Source: Phosphoribacter sp044220725
GTDB lineage: Bacteria; Actinomycetota; Actinomycetes; Actinomycetales; Dermatophilaceae
DNA length: 29,101 nucleotides
Assembly: GCA_044220725.1 (NCBI GenBank)
Contig: JBGAQN010000026.1
Location: 1-29,101, forward strand
Direction of reading: 5' to 3'
Below are positions 22,497 to 29,101 of the stretch, piece by piece. The translations under genes and the position numbers were made by a program. Under the pieces are notes generated by a model, which did no database searches, was not told the DNA's origin, and saw only the letters and a list, made by a program, of their open reading frames with translations. Every line of letters starts with the position of its first letter. Position 1 is the stretch's first letter.

Positions 22497-23441
22497 GTGA
22501 GCATCGACCGCAACCTTCCCGGCGGGTCCATCAACGAGGCCCCCGACGTCCGCGATGCCAAGGACACGCCACTGCCAGGCACCGAGGATGCAGGAGTCGG
22601 TGGAGTAGGACCGACCGGACGTCCGATGCCCTCCTTCCCGGTCCCGGCGCCGTTGGCTAGCCACGGGCCGGCCCGGGTCATCGCCATGTGCAACCAGAAG
22701 GGCGGGGTCGGCAAGACCACCACGACGATCAACCTGGGTGCGGCCCTCGCCGAGCTCGGCCGGAAGGTGCTCTTGGTCGACTTCGACCCCCAAGGGGCGT
22801 TGTCCGTCGGCCTGGGGATCCGTCCCAACGACCTGGATGTGACGATCTACAACCTGCTCACCGAGCGGGGACACAACATCCGTGAGGTCATCCAGAGCAC
22901 CCGGACCGAGAACCTCGACCTCATCCCGGCCAACATCGACCTGTCGGCCGCGGAGGTTCAGCTGGTCGGCGAGGTGGCGCGAGAGCAGATCCTCGCCCGG
23001 GCGTTGCGGCCCATCCTCGACGACTATGACGTCGTCATCATCGACTGCCAGCCCTCGCTGGGCCTGTTGACCGTCAACGCGCTCACCGCGGCCCACGGGG
23101 TGCTCATCCCGCTGGAGTGCGAGTTCTTCGCCATGCGCGGGGTAGCCCTGCTGGTAGAGACCATCGAGAAGATCACTGACCGACTCAACCCCGGCCTGCA
23201 GGTCGACGGCATCCTCGCGACGATGTACGACGGGCGGACCCTGCACAGCCGAGAGGTCGTCCGATCGGTCGTGGACCACTTCGGTGACCGGGTGTTCCAC
23301 ACCGTCATCAGCCGCACGGTGAAGTTCCCCGACGCCACTCTCGCCGCCGAGCCGATCACCTCTTACGCCTCCGCGCACGGTGCGGCCGCGGCATACCGGC
23401 AGCTGGCCCGCGAGCTCATCGCCCGCGGCGGCGCAGCCTGA
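22497..23441 (+). CDS. ParA/Soj-type ATPase
   Basis: Deviant-Walker ATPase of the ParA family, 314 residues. After an unconserved tail of about 58 residues come the signature CNQKGGVGKTTTTINL (65-80), VLLVDFDPQGALSVGLG (91-107) and the switch region VVIIDCQPSLGLLTVNAL. This is the paralogue that actinobacteria carry next to scpAB, distinct from the parAB pair near oriC; no parB follows. A role in chromosome organisation with ScpAB is inferred from linkage. GTG 22497 has GGGGAGAGG about 8 nt upstream. A CGGCATAC copy encodes AAYRQL near the end. Confidence 0.93.
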   Translation: MSIDRNLPGGSINEAPDVRDAKDTPLPGTEDAGVGGVGPTGRPMPSFPVPAPLASHGPARVIAMCNQKGGVGKTTTTINLGAALAELGRKVLLVDFDPQGALSVGLGIRPNDLDVTIYNLLTERGHNIREVIQSTRTENLDLIPANIDLSAAEVQLVGEVAREQILARALRPILDDYDVVIIDCQPSLGLLTVNALTAAHGVLIPLECEFFAMRGVALLVETIEKITDRLNPGLQVDGILATMYDGRTLHSREVVRSVVDHFGDRVFHTVISRTVKFPDATLAAEPITSYASAHGAAAAYRQLARELIARGGAA

Positions 23442-23475
23442 GCCGCCCCCCCGCCCGAGCGACCCGAGACCACCC

Positions 23476-24426
23476 GTGACCGAGGCCCTGCTGCCCGAGG
23501 CCCCCGCCACACCTGGCGGGGTGATCACGAGGCGCTCGGCGGCGACCCCCTTCGAGGTGCACCTCGACGTGTTCGAGGGTCCCTTCGACCTGCTGCTCGG
23601 GTTGATCGCCAAGCACAAACTCGACATCACCGAGATCGCGTTGGCCAAGGTCACCGACGAGTTCATCGAGCACATCCGGACCCTCCGCGAGGCCGACCAG
23701 GAGTGGGACCTGTCGCAGGCCTCGGAGTTCCTGCTCGTCGCCGCGACGCTCTTGGATCTCAAGGCCGCCCGGCTGCTGCCCCAGGCCGACCCGGACGACG
23801 ACGAAGACCTGGCGCTCATCGAAGCCAGGGACCTGCTGTTCGCGCGGCTGCTGCAGTATCGGGCGTTCAAGGACATCGCCGCGACCTTCGCCGACCGGAT
23901 GGTCACCGCCGGGCGGCTGACCCCGCGCCAGGCCGGGCTGGAGCCGCGGTTCGCGGCGCTGCTGCCCGAGCTCGTCATGGGGATCACCCCCGAGCAGTTG
24001 GCGATGATCGCCGCCCGAGCGATGATCCCCAAGGCGCCGCCGACAGTCGGTTTGGAGCACCTGCACACCCAGCACGTCAGCGTCCGCGATCAAGCGGCCA
24101 TCCTCGTGACGAAGTTGCGCGCGGACCGGACCTGCTCGTTCCGGGCGCTGGTGGCCGACGCCGACTCCACGCTGGTCATCGTCGCCCGGTTCCTCGCGCT
24201 GCTCGAGCTCTACAAGGAGGGTGCGATCACCTTCGACCAGGCCGAGCCGCTCGCTGACCTCGCGGTCCGCTGGACCGGGACCGATGAGGGTGAGATCACC
24301 GTGGACGACGAGTTCGACCAGGGCGATGAGGGCGATGAGCCCGCGAAGGTCGGCCAGGGCCAGAGGGCGGTCCCGGACGTCGGTGAGGCGCACGGCATAC
24401 CGAAGCAAGGAGCACCCGATGAGTGA
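23476..24426 (+). CDS. scpA: Segregation and condensation protein ScpA
   Basis: Kleisin subunit that bridges the SMC heads and recruits ScpB in the SMC-ScpAB condensin. The 316-residue protein has the N-terminal SMC-neck-binding helix-turn-helix (FEVHLDVFEGPFDLLLGLIAKHKLDITEIALAKVTDEFIEHI), the middle helices EFLLVAATLLDLKAARLLP, and the C-terminal winged helix (VIVARFLALLELYKEGAITFDQAEPLADLAVRWTG). The acidic tail after residue 275 is unconserved and holds a CGGCATAC copy encoding HGIP with an ATA codon. The GTG at 23476 lies 34 bp behind parA with only a weak CCGAG upstream; it best fits the family start. Confidence 0.95.
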   Translation: MTEALLPEAPATPGGVITRRSAATPFEVHLDVFEGPFDLLLGLIAKHKLDITEIALAKVTDEFIEHIRTLREADQEWDLSQASEFLLVAATLLDLKAARLLPQADPDDDEDLALIEARDLLFARLLQYRAFKDIAATFADRMVTAGRLTPRQAGLEPRFAALLPELVMGITPEQLAMIAARAMIPKAPPTVGLEHLHTQHVSVRDQAAILVTKLRADRTCSFRALVADADSTLVIVARFLALLELYKEGAITFDQAEPLADLAVRWTGTDEGEITVDDEFDQGDEGDEPAKVGQGQRAVPDVGEAHGIPKQGAPDE

Positions 24427-25096
24427 GGACGTGCGGCCCGACGCGGAGGCCGCGGTGGCCGACGACGCGCCCGACGCGCCAGAGGTGACCGACCTGGTGG
24501 ACGAGGCCGAGGCGCCCGGACAGGTGGCCTTCGACGTCGAGGCGTTCCCCGGCGGGGCACGCTCGGCGATCGAGGCCGTCCTCATGGTCGTCGACGAACC
24601 GGTCAGCGAGGTCGCCCTCGCCACGGCGATCGAGCTGCCCGTTGCGGACGTCCGCGCCCACCTGGAGGCGCTGGAAGCCGAGTATGCCGCCGCGAACCGC
24701 GGCTTCACGCTGCGGCCGTTCGGCGGCGGGTGGCGGGTCTACAGCCGGTCGGACTATGCCCCGGTCGTGGAGAAGTTCCTGCTCGACGGGCAGCAGGCGA
24801 GGCTGACCCAGGCGTCGCTGGAGACGCTCGCGGTCATCGCCTACAAGCAGCCGGTGTCGCGCTCACGGATCGGCGCGGTCCGCGGCGTCAACGTCGACGG
24901 TGTCGTGCGAACCCTGTTGTCCCGCGGCCTGATCGAGGAGCGCGGCGAGGGGGAGGGCGGCGCGATCCTTTATGGCACGACGCCCTACTTCCTGCAACGC
25001 CTGGGCCTGGACAGCCTCGATGATCTGCCCCCGTTGGCGCCCTACCTGCCCGATGTGGACCTGTTGGACGAGATTGCGGAAGCGGGACGCGGATGA
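24419..25096 (+). CDS. scpB: Segregation and condensation protein ScpB
   Basis: Second non-SMC subunit of the condensin complex, 225 residues, two winged-helix domains. Visible are GGARSAIEAVLMVVDEPVSEVALA (first domain), RGFTLRPFGGGWRVYSRSDYAPVVEKFLLDGQQARLTQASLETLAVIAYKQPVSRSRIGAVRGVNVDGVVRTLLSRGLIEERG (the most conserved stretch, second domain) and YGTTPYFLQRLGLDSLDDLPPL. The first 40 residues are an acidic tail. The ATG overlaps the end of scpA by 8 nt and has AAGGAG 6 nt upstream. Its own stop overlaps the following ATG (ATGA). Confidence 0.96.
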   Translation: MSEDVRPDAEAAVADDAPDAPEVTDLVDEAEAPGQVAFDVEAFPGGARSAIEAVLMVVDEPVSEVALATAIELPVADVRAHLEALEAEYAAANRGFTLRPFGGGWRVYSRSDYAPVVEKFLLDGQQARLTQASLETLAVIAYKQPVSRSRIGAVRGVNVDGVVRTLLSRGLIEERGEGEGGAILYGTTPYFLQRLGLDSLDDLPPLAPYLPDVDLLDEIAEAGRG

Positions 25097-26034
25097 GCGC
25101 CGGACAATCAGGCGGCCGTGGCCGTAGCGGCTCACCGTCGCGGGGAGGCGGCTCGGCATCCGGTATGCCGCCGCGCGGACCGCGCAAGCCGGGCTCTGGC
25201 AGCGCGAAGAGCCCGCGGTTCGCGGGATCGACCAAGCCCAGCCAGCCGACGGCGTTGCCCTCCCGTCCCAAGTCCGCGGGCCCGGCGATCCCCGTCGACG
25301 TCCATGACCCGGACGGCGTGCGCTTGCAGAAGCTCCTGGCCGCCGCTGGGATCGGTTCCCGGCGGGCCTGCGAGAACCTCATCACCGCCGGCCGGGTCGA
25401 GGTCGACGGCCACGTGGTCACCGAGCTCGGCGTCCGGATCGACCCCGTCCGCCAGACCGTCCACGTCGACGGAGAGCGGGTCCAGCTGGACGAGTCACGG
25501 GTTTACCTGGCCTTCAACAAGCCACTGGGTGTGGTCTCGACGATGAGCGACGAGCTGGGACGCCCGTCGATCTCCGACTTTCTCGGCGCCCGGCAGGAGC
25601 GCCTCTTCCACGTGGGGCGCCTAGACGCCGACACCGAGGGGTTGCTGCTGCTCACCAACGACGGTGACCTCGCCCACCGGCTGCAGCACCCGGCATACGG
25701 AGTGCTCAAGACCTATCTCGCCCAGGTGCCGGGCCCCGTCGCCCGCGACCTCGGCAAGCGGCTGCGCGCCGGGATCGAGCTGGACGACGGGCCGGTCGCG
25801 GTCGACTCGTTCAAACTCGTCGACTCGGCGCCCGGCAAGGCGCTGGTGCAGGTCGTCCTCCACGAGGGGCGCAAGCACGTCGTCCGCCGCCTGCTCGCCG
25901 CGGTCGGCCACCCCGTGGAAAGCCTCGTGCGCACCGACGTCGGCCCGATCCGCCTGGGCGACCTCAAGGTCGGCAAAACCCGGCGGCTGACCCGTGACGA
26001 GGTCGGCAAGCTCTATGCCGCCGCGGGTCTGTGA
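25093..26034 (+). CDS. Ribosomal large-subunit pseudouridine synthase, RluB/RsuA family
   Basis: Pseudouridine synthase, probably acting on 23S rRNA. The 313-residue protein begins with about 70 residues of Gly/Ser/Pro/Arg-rich low-complexity tail, then an S4 RNA-binding domain (VRLQKLLAAAGIGSRRACENLITAGRVEVDGHVV, about 76-110), and the catalytic domain with Asp 178 in VGRLDADTEGLLLLTNDG and the partner segment EGRKHVVRRLLAAVGHPVESLVR. The long basic tail is common in actinobacterial members. Start ATG overlaps the scpB stop. The rluB/rsuA choice rests on conserved linkage to scpAB, so substrate position is not certain. Confidence 0.93.
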   Translation: MSAGQSGGRGRSGSPSRGGGSASGMPPRGPRKPGSGSAKSPRFAGSTKPSQPTALPSRPKSAGPAIPVDVHDPDGVRLQKLLAAAGIGSRRACENLITAGRVEVDGHVVTELGVRIDPVRQTVHVDGERVQLDESRVYLAFNKPLGVVSTMSDELGRPSISDFLGARQERLFHVGRLDADTEGLLLLTNDGDLAHRLQHPAYGVLKTYLAQVPGPVARDLGKRLRAGIELDDGPVAVDSFKLVDSAPGKALVQVVLHEGRKHVVRRLLAAVGHPVESLVRTDVGPIRLGDLKVGKTRRLTRDEVGKLYAAAGL

Positions 26035-26070
26035 TGCGGACGCCGCCAGCGGGCCGCCCGCGCGGCTGGG

Positions 26071-26076
26071 TAGCCT
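26071..26076 (+). promoter_or_regulatory. Probable -10 box of leaderless tyrA promoter
   Basis: TAGCCT lies 7 nt before the tyrA GTG at 26084 with no Shine-Dalgarno sequence between; identical hexamer and spacing to the NERD-helicase gene. Confidence 0.55.
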
Positions 26077-26083
26077 GACCGCC

Positions 26084-27169
26084 GTGACCACGCGCGTGCT
26101 CATCCGCGGCACCGGGCTCATCGGCACGAGCCTGGGGATCGCGCTCACCCGGCAGGGGTATGCCGTGTCCCTCGCCGACCCGTCGCCGACCGCCGAACGG
26201 CTGGCCCGGGACCTGGGGGCCGGCGAGCTCGCGACCGAGAACGACGACGCTCCCGACGTGGTTGTTGTTGCGGCACCACCAGATGTTGCGGCGGAGGTCG
26301 TCATCGACGCGCTGGCCACCTGGACGAGCAGCGTTGTCACGGATGTGGCGTCGGTCAAGGGCGTGGTGCTGGATGCGGCGCGCGCCGCAGGAGCCGATCT
26401 GAGCCGTTATGTCGGCTCGCACCCGATGGCCGGGCGCGAGCGCTCGGGCGCGGGCCATGCGCGGGGCGACCTCTTCGAGGGCCGGGCCTGGGTCGTCGTC
26501 CCGTCGCCCGAGTCTGGCGCATCGGCCGTCGCGACGGTGACCGACCTGGCTCGGTCGGTCGGTTCGGCGGTGACCGTCATGGATGCCCAGAGCCACGACG
26601 AGGCCGTCGCCACGATCTCGCACCTGCCGCAAGTTGCCGCGAGTCTCGTTGCGGCACAGTTGCGTTCACTCGATGAACAGGCCCTCGGCCTGGCCGGACA
26701 AGGGGTCCGCGACGTCACGAGGATCGCTGCGAGTGACCCGCGGCTGTGGACCCAGATCATCGCCGGCAATGCCGGATCGATCCGGGAGGTCCTCGGCCGC
26801 GTGCACGCCGACCTCGGAGAGTTGCTCGCCGCCCTGGCCGCTCTCGCCGATCCGGATGACGCCGTCGGGAGCCTCGAGGTCGTCAACCGGACCATCACCC
26901 ACGGGAACGTCGGTCACGCTCGAATTCCGGGCAAGCACGGGGCTGGCCCGGCGGCATACCTCCCGGTGACGGCCCTCGTCCCGGACACGCCGGGCGCGCT
27001 CGCTCGGCTGCTCACCGACGTCGGCGAGGCGGGGGTCAACCTCGAGGACCTGCGGATCGACCACGGGCTCGGGCAGCCGTTCGGGCTCGCGGAGATCATG
27101 GTCGTCCCGGCTGCCGCCGAGCACCTGCAGCAGGCGTTGGAGGCCAAGGGCTGGCGGGTGCTCGACTGA
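26084..27169 (+). CDS. tyrA: Prephenate dehydrogenase
   Basis: Oxidatively decarboxylates prephenate to 4-hydroxyphenylpyruvate in tyrosine synthesis. The 361-residue protein has an N-terminal Rossmann fold with GTGLIG (9-14) and VVVVAAPPDVAAEVV, the active-site segments GSHPMAGRERSG and TISHLPQVAASLVAAQL, the helical dimerisation domain, and a C-terminal ACT-like domain (LVPDTPGALARLLTDVGEAGVNLEDLRIDH, about 285-360) that may bind tyrosine as feedback inhibitor (inference). NAD or NADP preference was not judged. GTG 26084 is chosen from the family N-terminus and the -10 spacing. The stop shares a base with the cmk ATG. Location between rluB and cmk occurs in other actinobacteria. Confidence 0.95.
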   Translation: MTTRVLIRGTGLIGTSLGIALTRQGYAVSLADPSPTAERLARDLGAGELATENDDAPDVVVVAAPPDVAAEVVIDALATWTSSVVTDVASVKGVVLDAARAAGADLSRYVGSHPMAGRERSGAGHARGDLFEGRAWVVVPSPESGASAVATVTDLARSVGSAVTVMDAQSHDEAVATISHLPQVAASLVAAQLRSLDEQALGLAGQGVRDVTRIAASDPRLWTQIIAGNAGSIREVLGRVHADLGELLAALAALADPDDAVGSLEVVNRTITHGNVGHARIPGKHGAGPAAYLPVTALVPDTPGALARLLTDVGEAGVNLEDLRIDHGLGQPFGLAEIMVVPAAAEHLQQALEAKGWRVLD

Positions 27170-27903
27170 TGGGCGCAGCCGACCGACGCGAGGGTACGCC
27201 GCTGGTCATCGCCATCGACGGCCCCTCGGGGTCGGGGAAGTCCTCGGTCAGCCGCGCGGTCGCCCGCGCGTTGGGCGCGGCCTATCTGGACACCGGCGCG
27301 ATGTACCGCGCGCTCACGTGGTGGTGTCTCGCCGAAGGCGTCGACATCGCGGACAGGCAAGCCGTGGCTGCGCTGGCGCCGAACGCGCCGCTAGAGGTCG
27401 GCCTGGATCCCGAGGTTCCGCGAATCGGGGTTGACGGTGTTGACCTCACCGAAGAGGTGCGGTCGGTCCGGGTGACCGAGGCTGTCTCGGCGATCGCCAC
27501 GAACCTCGACGTGCGGGCCGATATGCGCCGCCGGCAACGTGCGCTCATCGCGGAAGGCCTGGCGGTGCGGGGTGCGATCGTCGCCGAGGGGCGCGACATC
27601 ACCACCGTGGTGGCCCCGGATGCGCACGTCCGGATCCTGCTGACGGCCAGCGAGGACGCGCGCTTGGCCCGCCGGGCCCGCCAGGACCTGGGCACGGCGG
27701 ATGCTGGTGCGGTTGCCGCCACTCGGGACCGGGTCGTGGCCCGGGACGCCGCGGATTCGACGGTTTCCCAGTTCACGACGGCCGCCGACGGGGTGGTGAC
27801 CATCGACAGCTCTGACCTGGAGTTCGAGCAGACGGTCGCCGCCGTCCTCGCCGTCGTGGCGACCTCCCAGGCATCCCGTATGCCGCCGACCGATAACGCC
27901 TGA
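27169..27903 (+). CDS. cmk: Cytidylate kinase
   Basis: Phosphorylates CMP and dCMP with ATP. The 244-residue protein shows the P-loop IAIDGPSGSGKSSVSRAVA (Lys 24), the CMP-binding region YLDTGAMYRALTWW, the later VAEGRDITTVVAPDAHVRILLTAS and the lid ARRARQDLG, with DAADSTVSQFTTAADGVVTIDSSDL near the end. It overlaps tyrA by one base (TGATG), so the two are co-translated. The last residues (ASRMPPTDNA) are encoded by a GTATGCCG copy read in the rare RMP frame. Confidence 0.96.
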   Translation: MGAADRREGTPLVIAIDGPSGSGKSSVSRAVARALGAAYLDTGAMYRALTWWCLAEGVDIADRQAVAALAPNAPLEVGLDPEVPRIGVDGVDLTEEVRSVRVTEAVSAIATNLDVRADMRRRQRALIAEGLAVRGAIVAEGRDITTVVAPDAHVRILLTASEDARLARRARQDLGTADAGAVAATRDRVVARDAADSTVSQFTTAADGVVTIDSSDLEFEQTVAAVLAVVATSQASRMPPTDNA

Positions 27904-27937
27904 ACCGCGCCCCCTCCCGGGATGGGAGAATCTGGGA

Positions 27938-29101
27938 GTGAACCCGCAGAACCCCCACGGCCACGAGCCGCAGTCCGCCCCTGCACCGACCGCGTTGGCG
28001 TCCCAGACCGTTGACGCTGACGCTGACGCTGACGCCAGCGCAGCCGCGGCCGTCGACGCCGGCCTGGAGCTGGCCGTGGACGAGATGGCCGTGGGCGTGG
28101 ACTCGGACGAGGTGGCCGTCGAGCGGGCCCTGCGGGCCGGGCTGGCCGACTTCGAGCTGGACGACGCAGATCTGGCGCTGCTGCAGGACGGCGGCGACAC
28201 GGCATACGGGGATGAGGCGGAGGGGCCACGTCCGGTGGTGGCGATCATCGGGCGGCCGAACGTCGGCAAGTCCACGCTCGTCAACCGCATCCTCGGGCGG
28301 CGCGAGGCCGTCGTCGAGGACGTGCCGGGGGTGACCCGCGACCGGGTGGCTTACGACGCGGAGTGGGCGGGGCGCAAGTTCACTCTCGTCGACACCGGCG
28401 GCTGGGAGGTCGACGTCACCGGCATCCACCTGCGGGTCGCCGAGCAGGCCGAGATCGCCGTCGAGCTCGCCGACGCGGTGCTCTTCGTCGTCGACGCCGC
28501 GGTCGGCGCGACCGACACCGACGAGGCCGTCGTCAAGCTGCTACGCCGCTCCGGCAAGCCGGTCGTGCTCGTCGCCAACAAGGTCGATGACCAGCGCACG
28601 GAGGCCGAGGCGGCATACCTGTGGAGTTTGGGCCTGGGTCAGCCGTGGCCGGTCAGCGCGCTGCACGGGCGCGGCAGCGGCGACGTGCTGGATGCCCTGC
28701 TGGCCGTGCTGCCGGAGGTGTCGCAGGTCGGCGGCGCCTATCAGCGGGGTGGACCGCGGCGGGTCGCCCTCGTCGGGCGGCCCAACGTCGGCAAATCCAG
28801 CCTGCTGAACAAGCTCGTCGGCCACGAGCGGGTCGTCGTTGACGCGGTCGCCGGCACCACCCGCGACCCGGTCGACGAACTCGTCGAGATCGCCGGCACG
28901 ACATGGCGATTCGTCGACACCGCCGGGATCCGGCGGCGGGTGCACCAGACCCGAGGCGCCGACTTCTACGCCTCCCTGCGCACCCAGACCGCCCTCGAGA
29001 AGGCCGAGGTGGCCGTCGTGCTCGTCGATGCGAGCGAGCCGATCGCCGAGCAGGACATCCGGGTCATCCAGCAGGTCATCGACGCCGGCCGTGGTCTCGT
29101 G
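27938..29101 (+). CDS. der: GTPase Der (EngA), 3' end beyond the window
   Basis: Tandem-domain GTPase needed for 50S ribosome assembly. The window holds the first 388 codons, open to the right edge. After an acidic unconserved N-terminal tail of about 97 residues (including a DADADADA run from repeated GACGCT), GTPase domain 1 shows GRPNVGKST (near 104-112), VEDVPGVTRDR, LVDTGG and NKVD; GTPase domain 2 shows GRPNVGKSSLLNKLVG (from about 279), DAVAGTTRDPVDE and FVDTAGIRRR. Missing are the second NKxD region and the KH-like C-terminal domain. The GTG at 27938 is 34 bp after cmk and has only GGGAG very close to it; a start further in is possible because the tail is unconserved. Confidence 0.94.
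   Translation, partial: MNPQNPHGHEPQSAPAPTALASQTVDADADADASAAAAVDAGLELAVDEMAVGVDSDEVAVERALRAGLADFELDDADLALLQDGGDTAYGDEAEGPRPVVAIIGRPNVGKSTLVNRILGRREAVVEDVPGVTRDRVAYDAEWAGRKFTLVDTGGWEVDVTGIHLRVAEQAEIAVELADAVLFVVDAAVGATDTDEAVVKLLRRSGKPVVLVANKVDDQRTEAEAAYLWSLGLGQPWPVSALHGRGSGDVLDALLAVLPEVSQVGGAYQRGGPRRVALVGRPNVGKSSLLNKLVGHERVVVDAVAGTTRDPVDELVEIAGTTWRFVDTAGIRRRVHQTRGADFYASLRTQTALEKAEVAVVLVDASEPIAEQDIRVIQQVIDAGRGLV

Larger units (their letters stand above)
1998..28619. repeat. Dispersed 8-mer GTATGCCG / CGGCATAC, 35 copies
   Basis: Hand-scanned positions. GTATGCCG on the plus strand begins at 2255, 3915, 4028, 6355, 8551, 9315, 9926, 11759, 12740, 15552, 17229, 21722, 24682, 25163, 26158, 27878. 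CGGCATAC begins at 1997, 2521, 4322, 6296, 9991, 10750, 15278, 15574, 17175, 19379, 19457, 21057, 22103, 23389, 24393, 25691, 26952, 28200, 28611. Near-copies with another first base (ATATGCCG 12089, CTATGCCG 22404 and 26013) are rarer. Flanks beyond the 8 bases show no consensus. Twenty-nine copies are in genes, six in gaps that make up only about 5% of the window. Confidence 0.93.

Noticed and set aside
22497..25096. Plasmid-type partition or toxin-antitoxin locus around parA
   Set aside because: There is no parB or parS-like repeat; parA-scpA-scpB is the conserved chromosomal arrangement.
28014..28035. GACGCT hexamer run in der as a regulatory repeat
   Set aside because: It encodes Asp-Ala repeats in the unconserved acidic tail and is explained as coding low complexity.

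Overview
This is 29.1 kb of high-GC DNA with dense, short-spaced genes, many GTG starts and ATGA/GTGA/TGATG stop-start overlaps. Gene content and order are those of an actinomycete, most likely of the Micrococcales; I cannot fix the family from sequence alone. Almost everything is core genome. The first half follows a well-known actinobacterial order (pdxS, pdxT, yebC, ruvC-ruvA-ruvB, yajC-secD-secF, apt, relA, cyclophilin, metallo-hydrolase, hisS). The last third follows a second conserved order (xerD, parA, scpA, scpB, pseudouridine synthase, tyrA, cmk, der). Der runs off the right edge.

Layout: 9-2483 PLP synthesis (pdxS and pdxT, split by a reversed lipoprotein gene); 2675-3430 yebC; 3498-3899 a reversed RidA-like gene; 4035-6351 ruvCAB behind a LexA box; 6474-9774 yajC-secD-secF; 9777-12713 apt and the (p)ppGpp enzyme rel; 12749-15120 a reversed pair (DUF349 protein and secreted cyclophilin); 15348-17394 metallo-beta-lactamase-fold hydrolase and hisS; 17429-21436 an accessory block (LysR regulator, tautomerase, small membrane protein, NERD-nuclease/UvrD-type helicase fusion); 21448-29101 xerD-parA-scpAB-rluB-tyrA-cmk-der, a set for chromosome segregation, ribosome maturation and nucleotide/aromatic metabolism. 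There is no gene-free stretch above 300 bp, and I saw no tRNA, rRNA, CRISPR array or insertion sequence.

The most striking signal is not a gene. The 8-mer GTATGCCG (or its complement CGGCATAC) occurs 35 times by hand count, about once per 830 bp, where base composition predicts roughly one. Every GTATGCC/GGCATAC heptamer in the window is followed/preceded by the same eighth base. Copies lie on both strands almost equally (16 and 19), inside most genes and in six intergenic gaps. They override codon preference: TAT for Tyr, and ATA for Ile in four genes. Density and orientation resemble a DNA-uptake or other genome-wide recognition word. I know of no description of it. Two inverted copies form a 12-bp perfect hairpin inside the metallo-hydrolase gene.

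Regulation visible in the sequence: a perfect LexA (SOS) palindrome ahead of ruvC; a 16-bp palindrome overlapping the yebC -10 box; a LysR-type inverted repeat between the LysR and tautomerase genes; and a recurring promoter form, TAG(G/C)CT placed 7-8 nt before a start codon with no ribosome binding site, which implies leaderless mRNAs for pdxT, the metallo-hydrolase, tyrA and the NERD helicase (and TACACT for rel).
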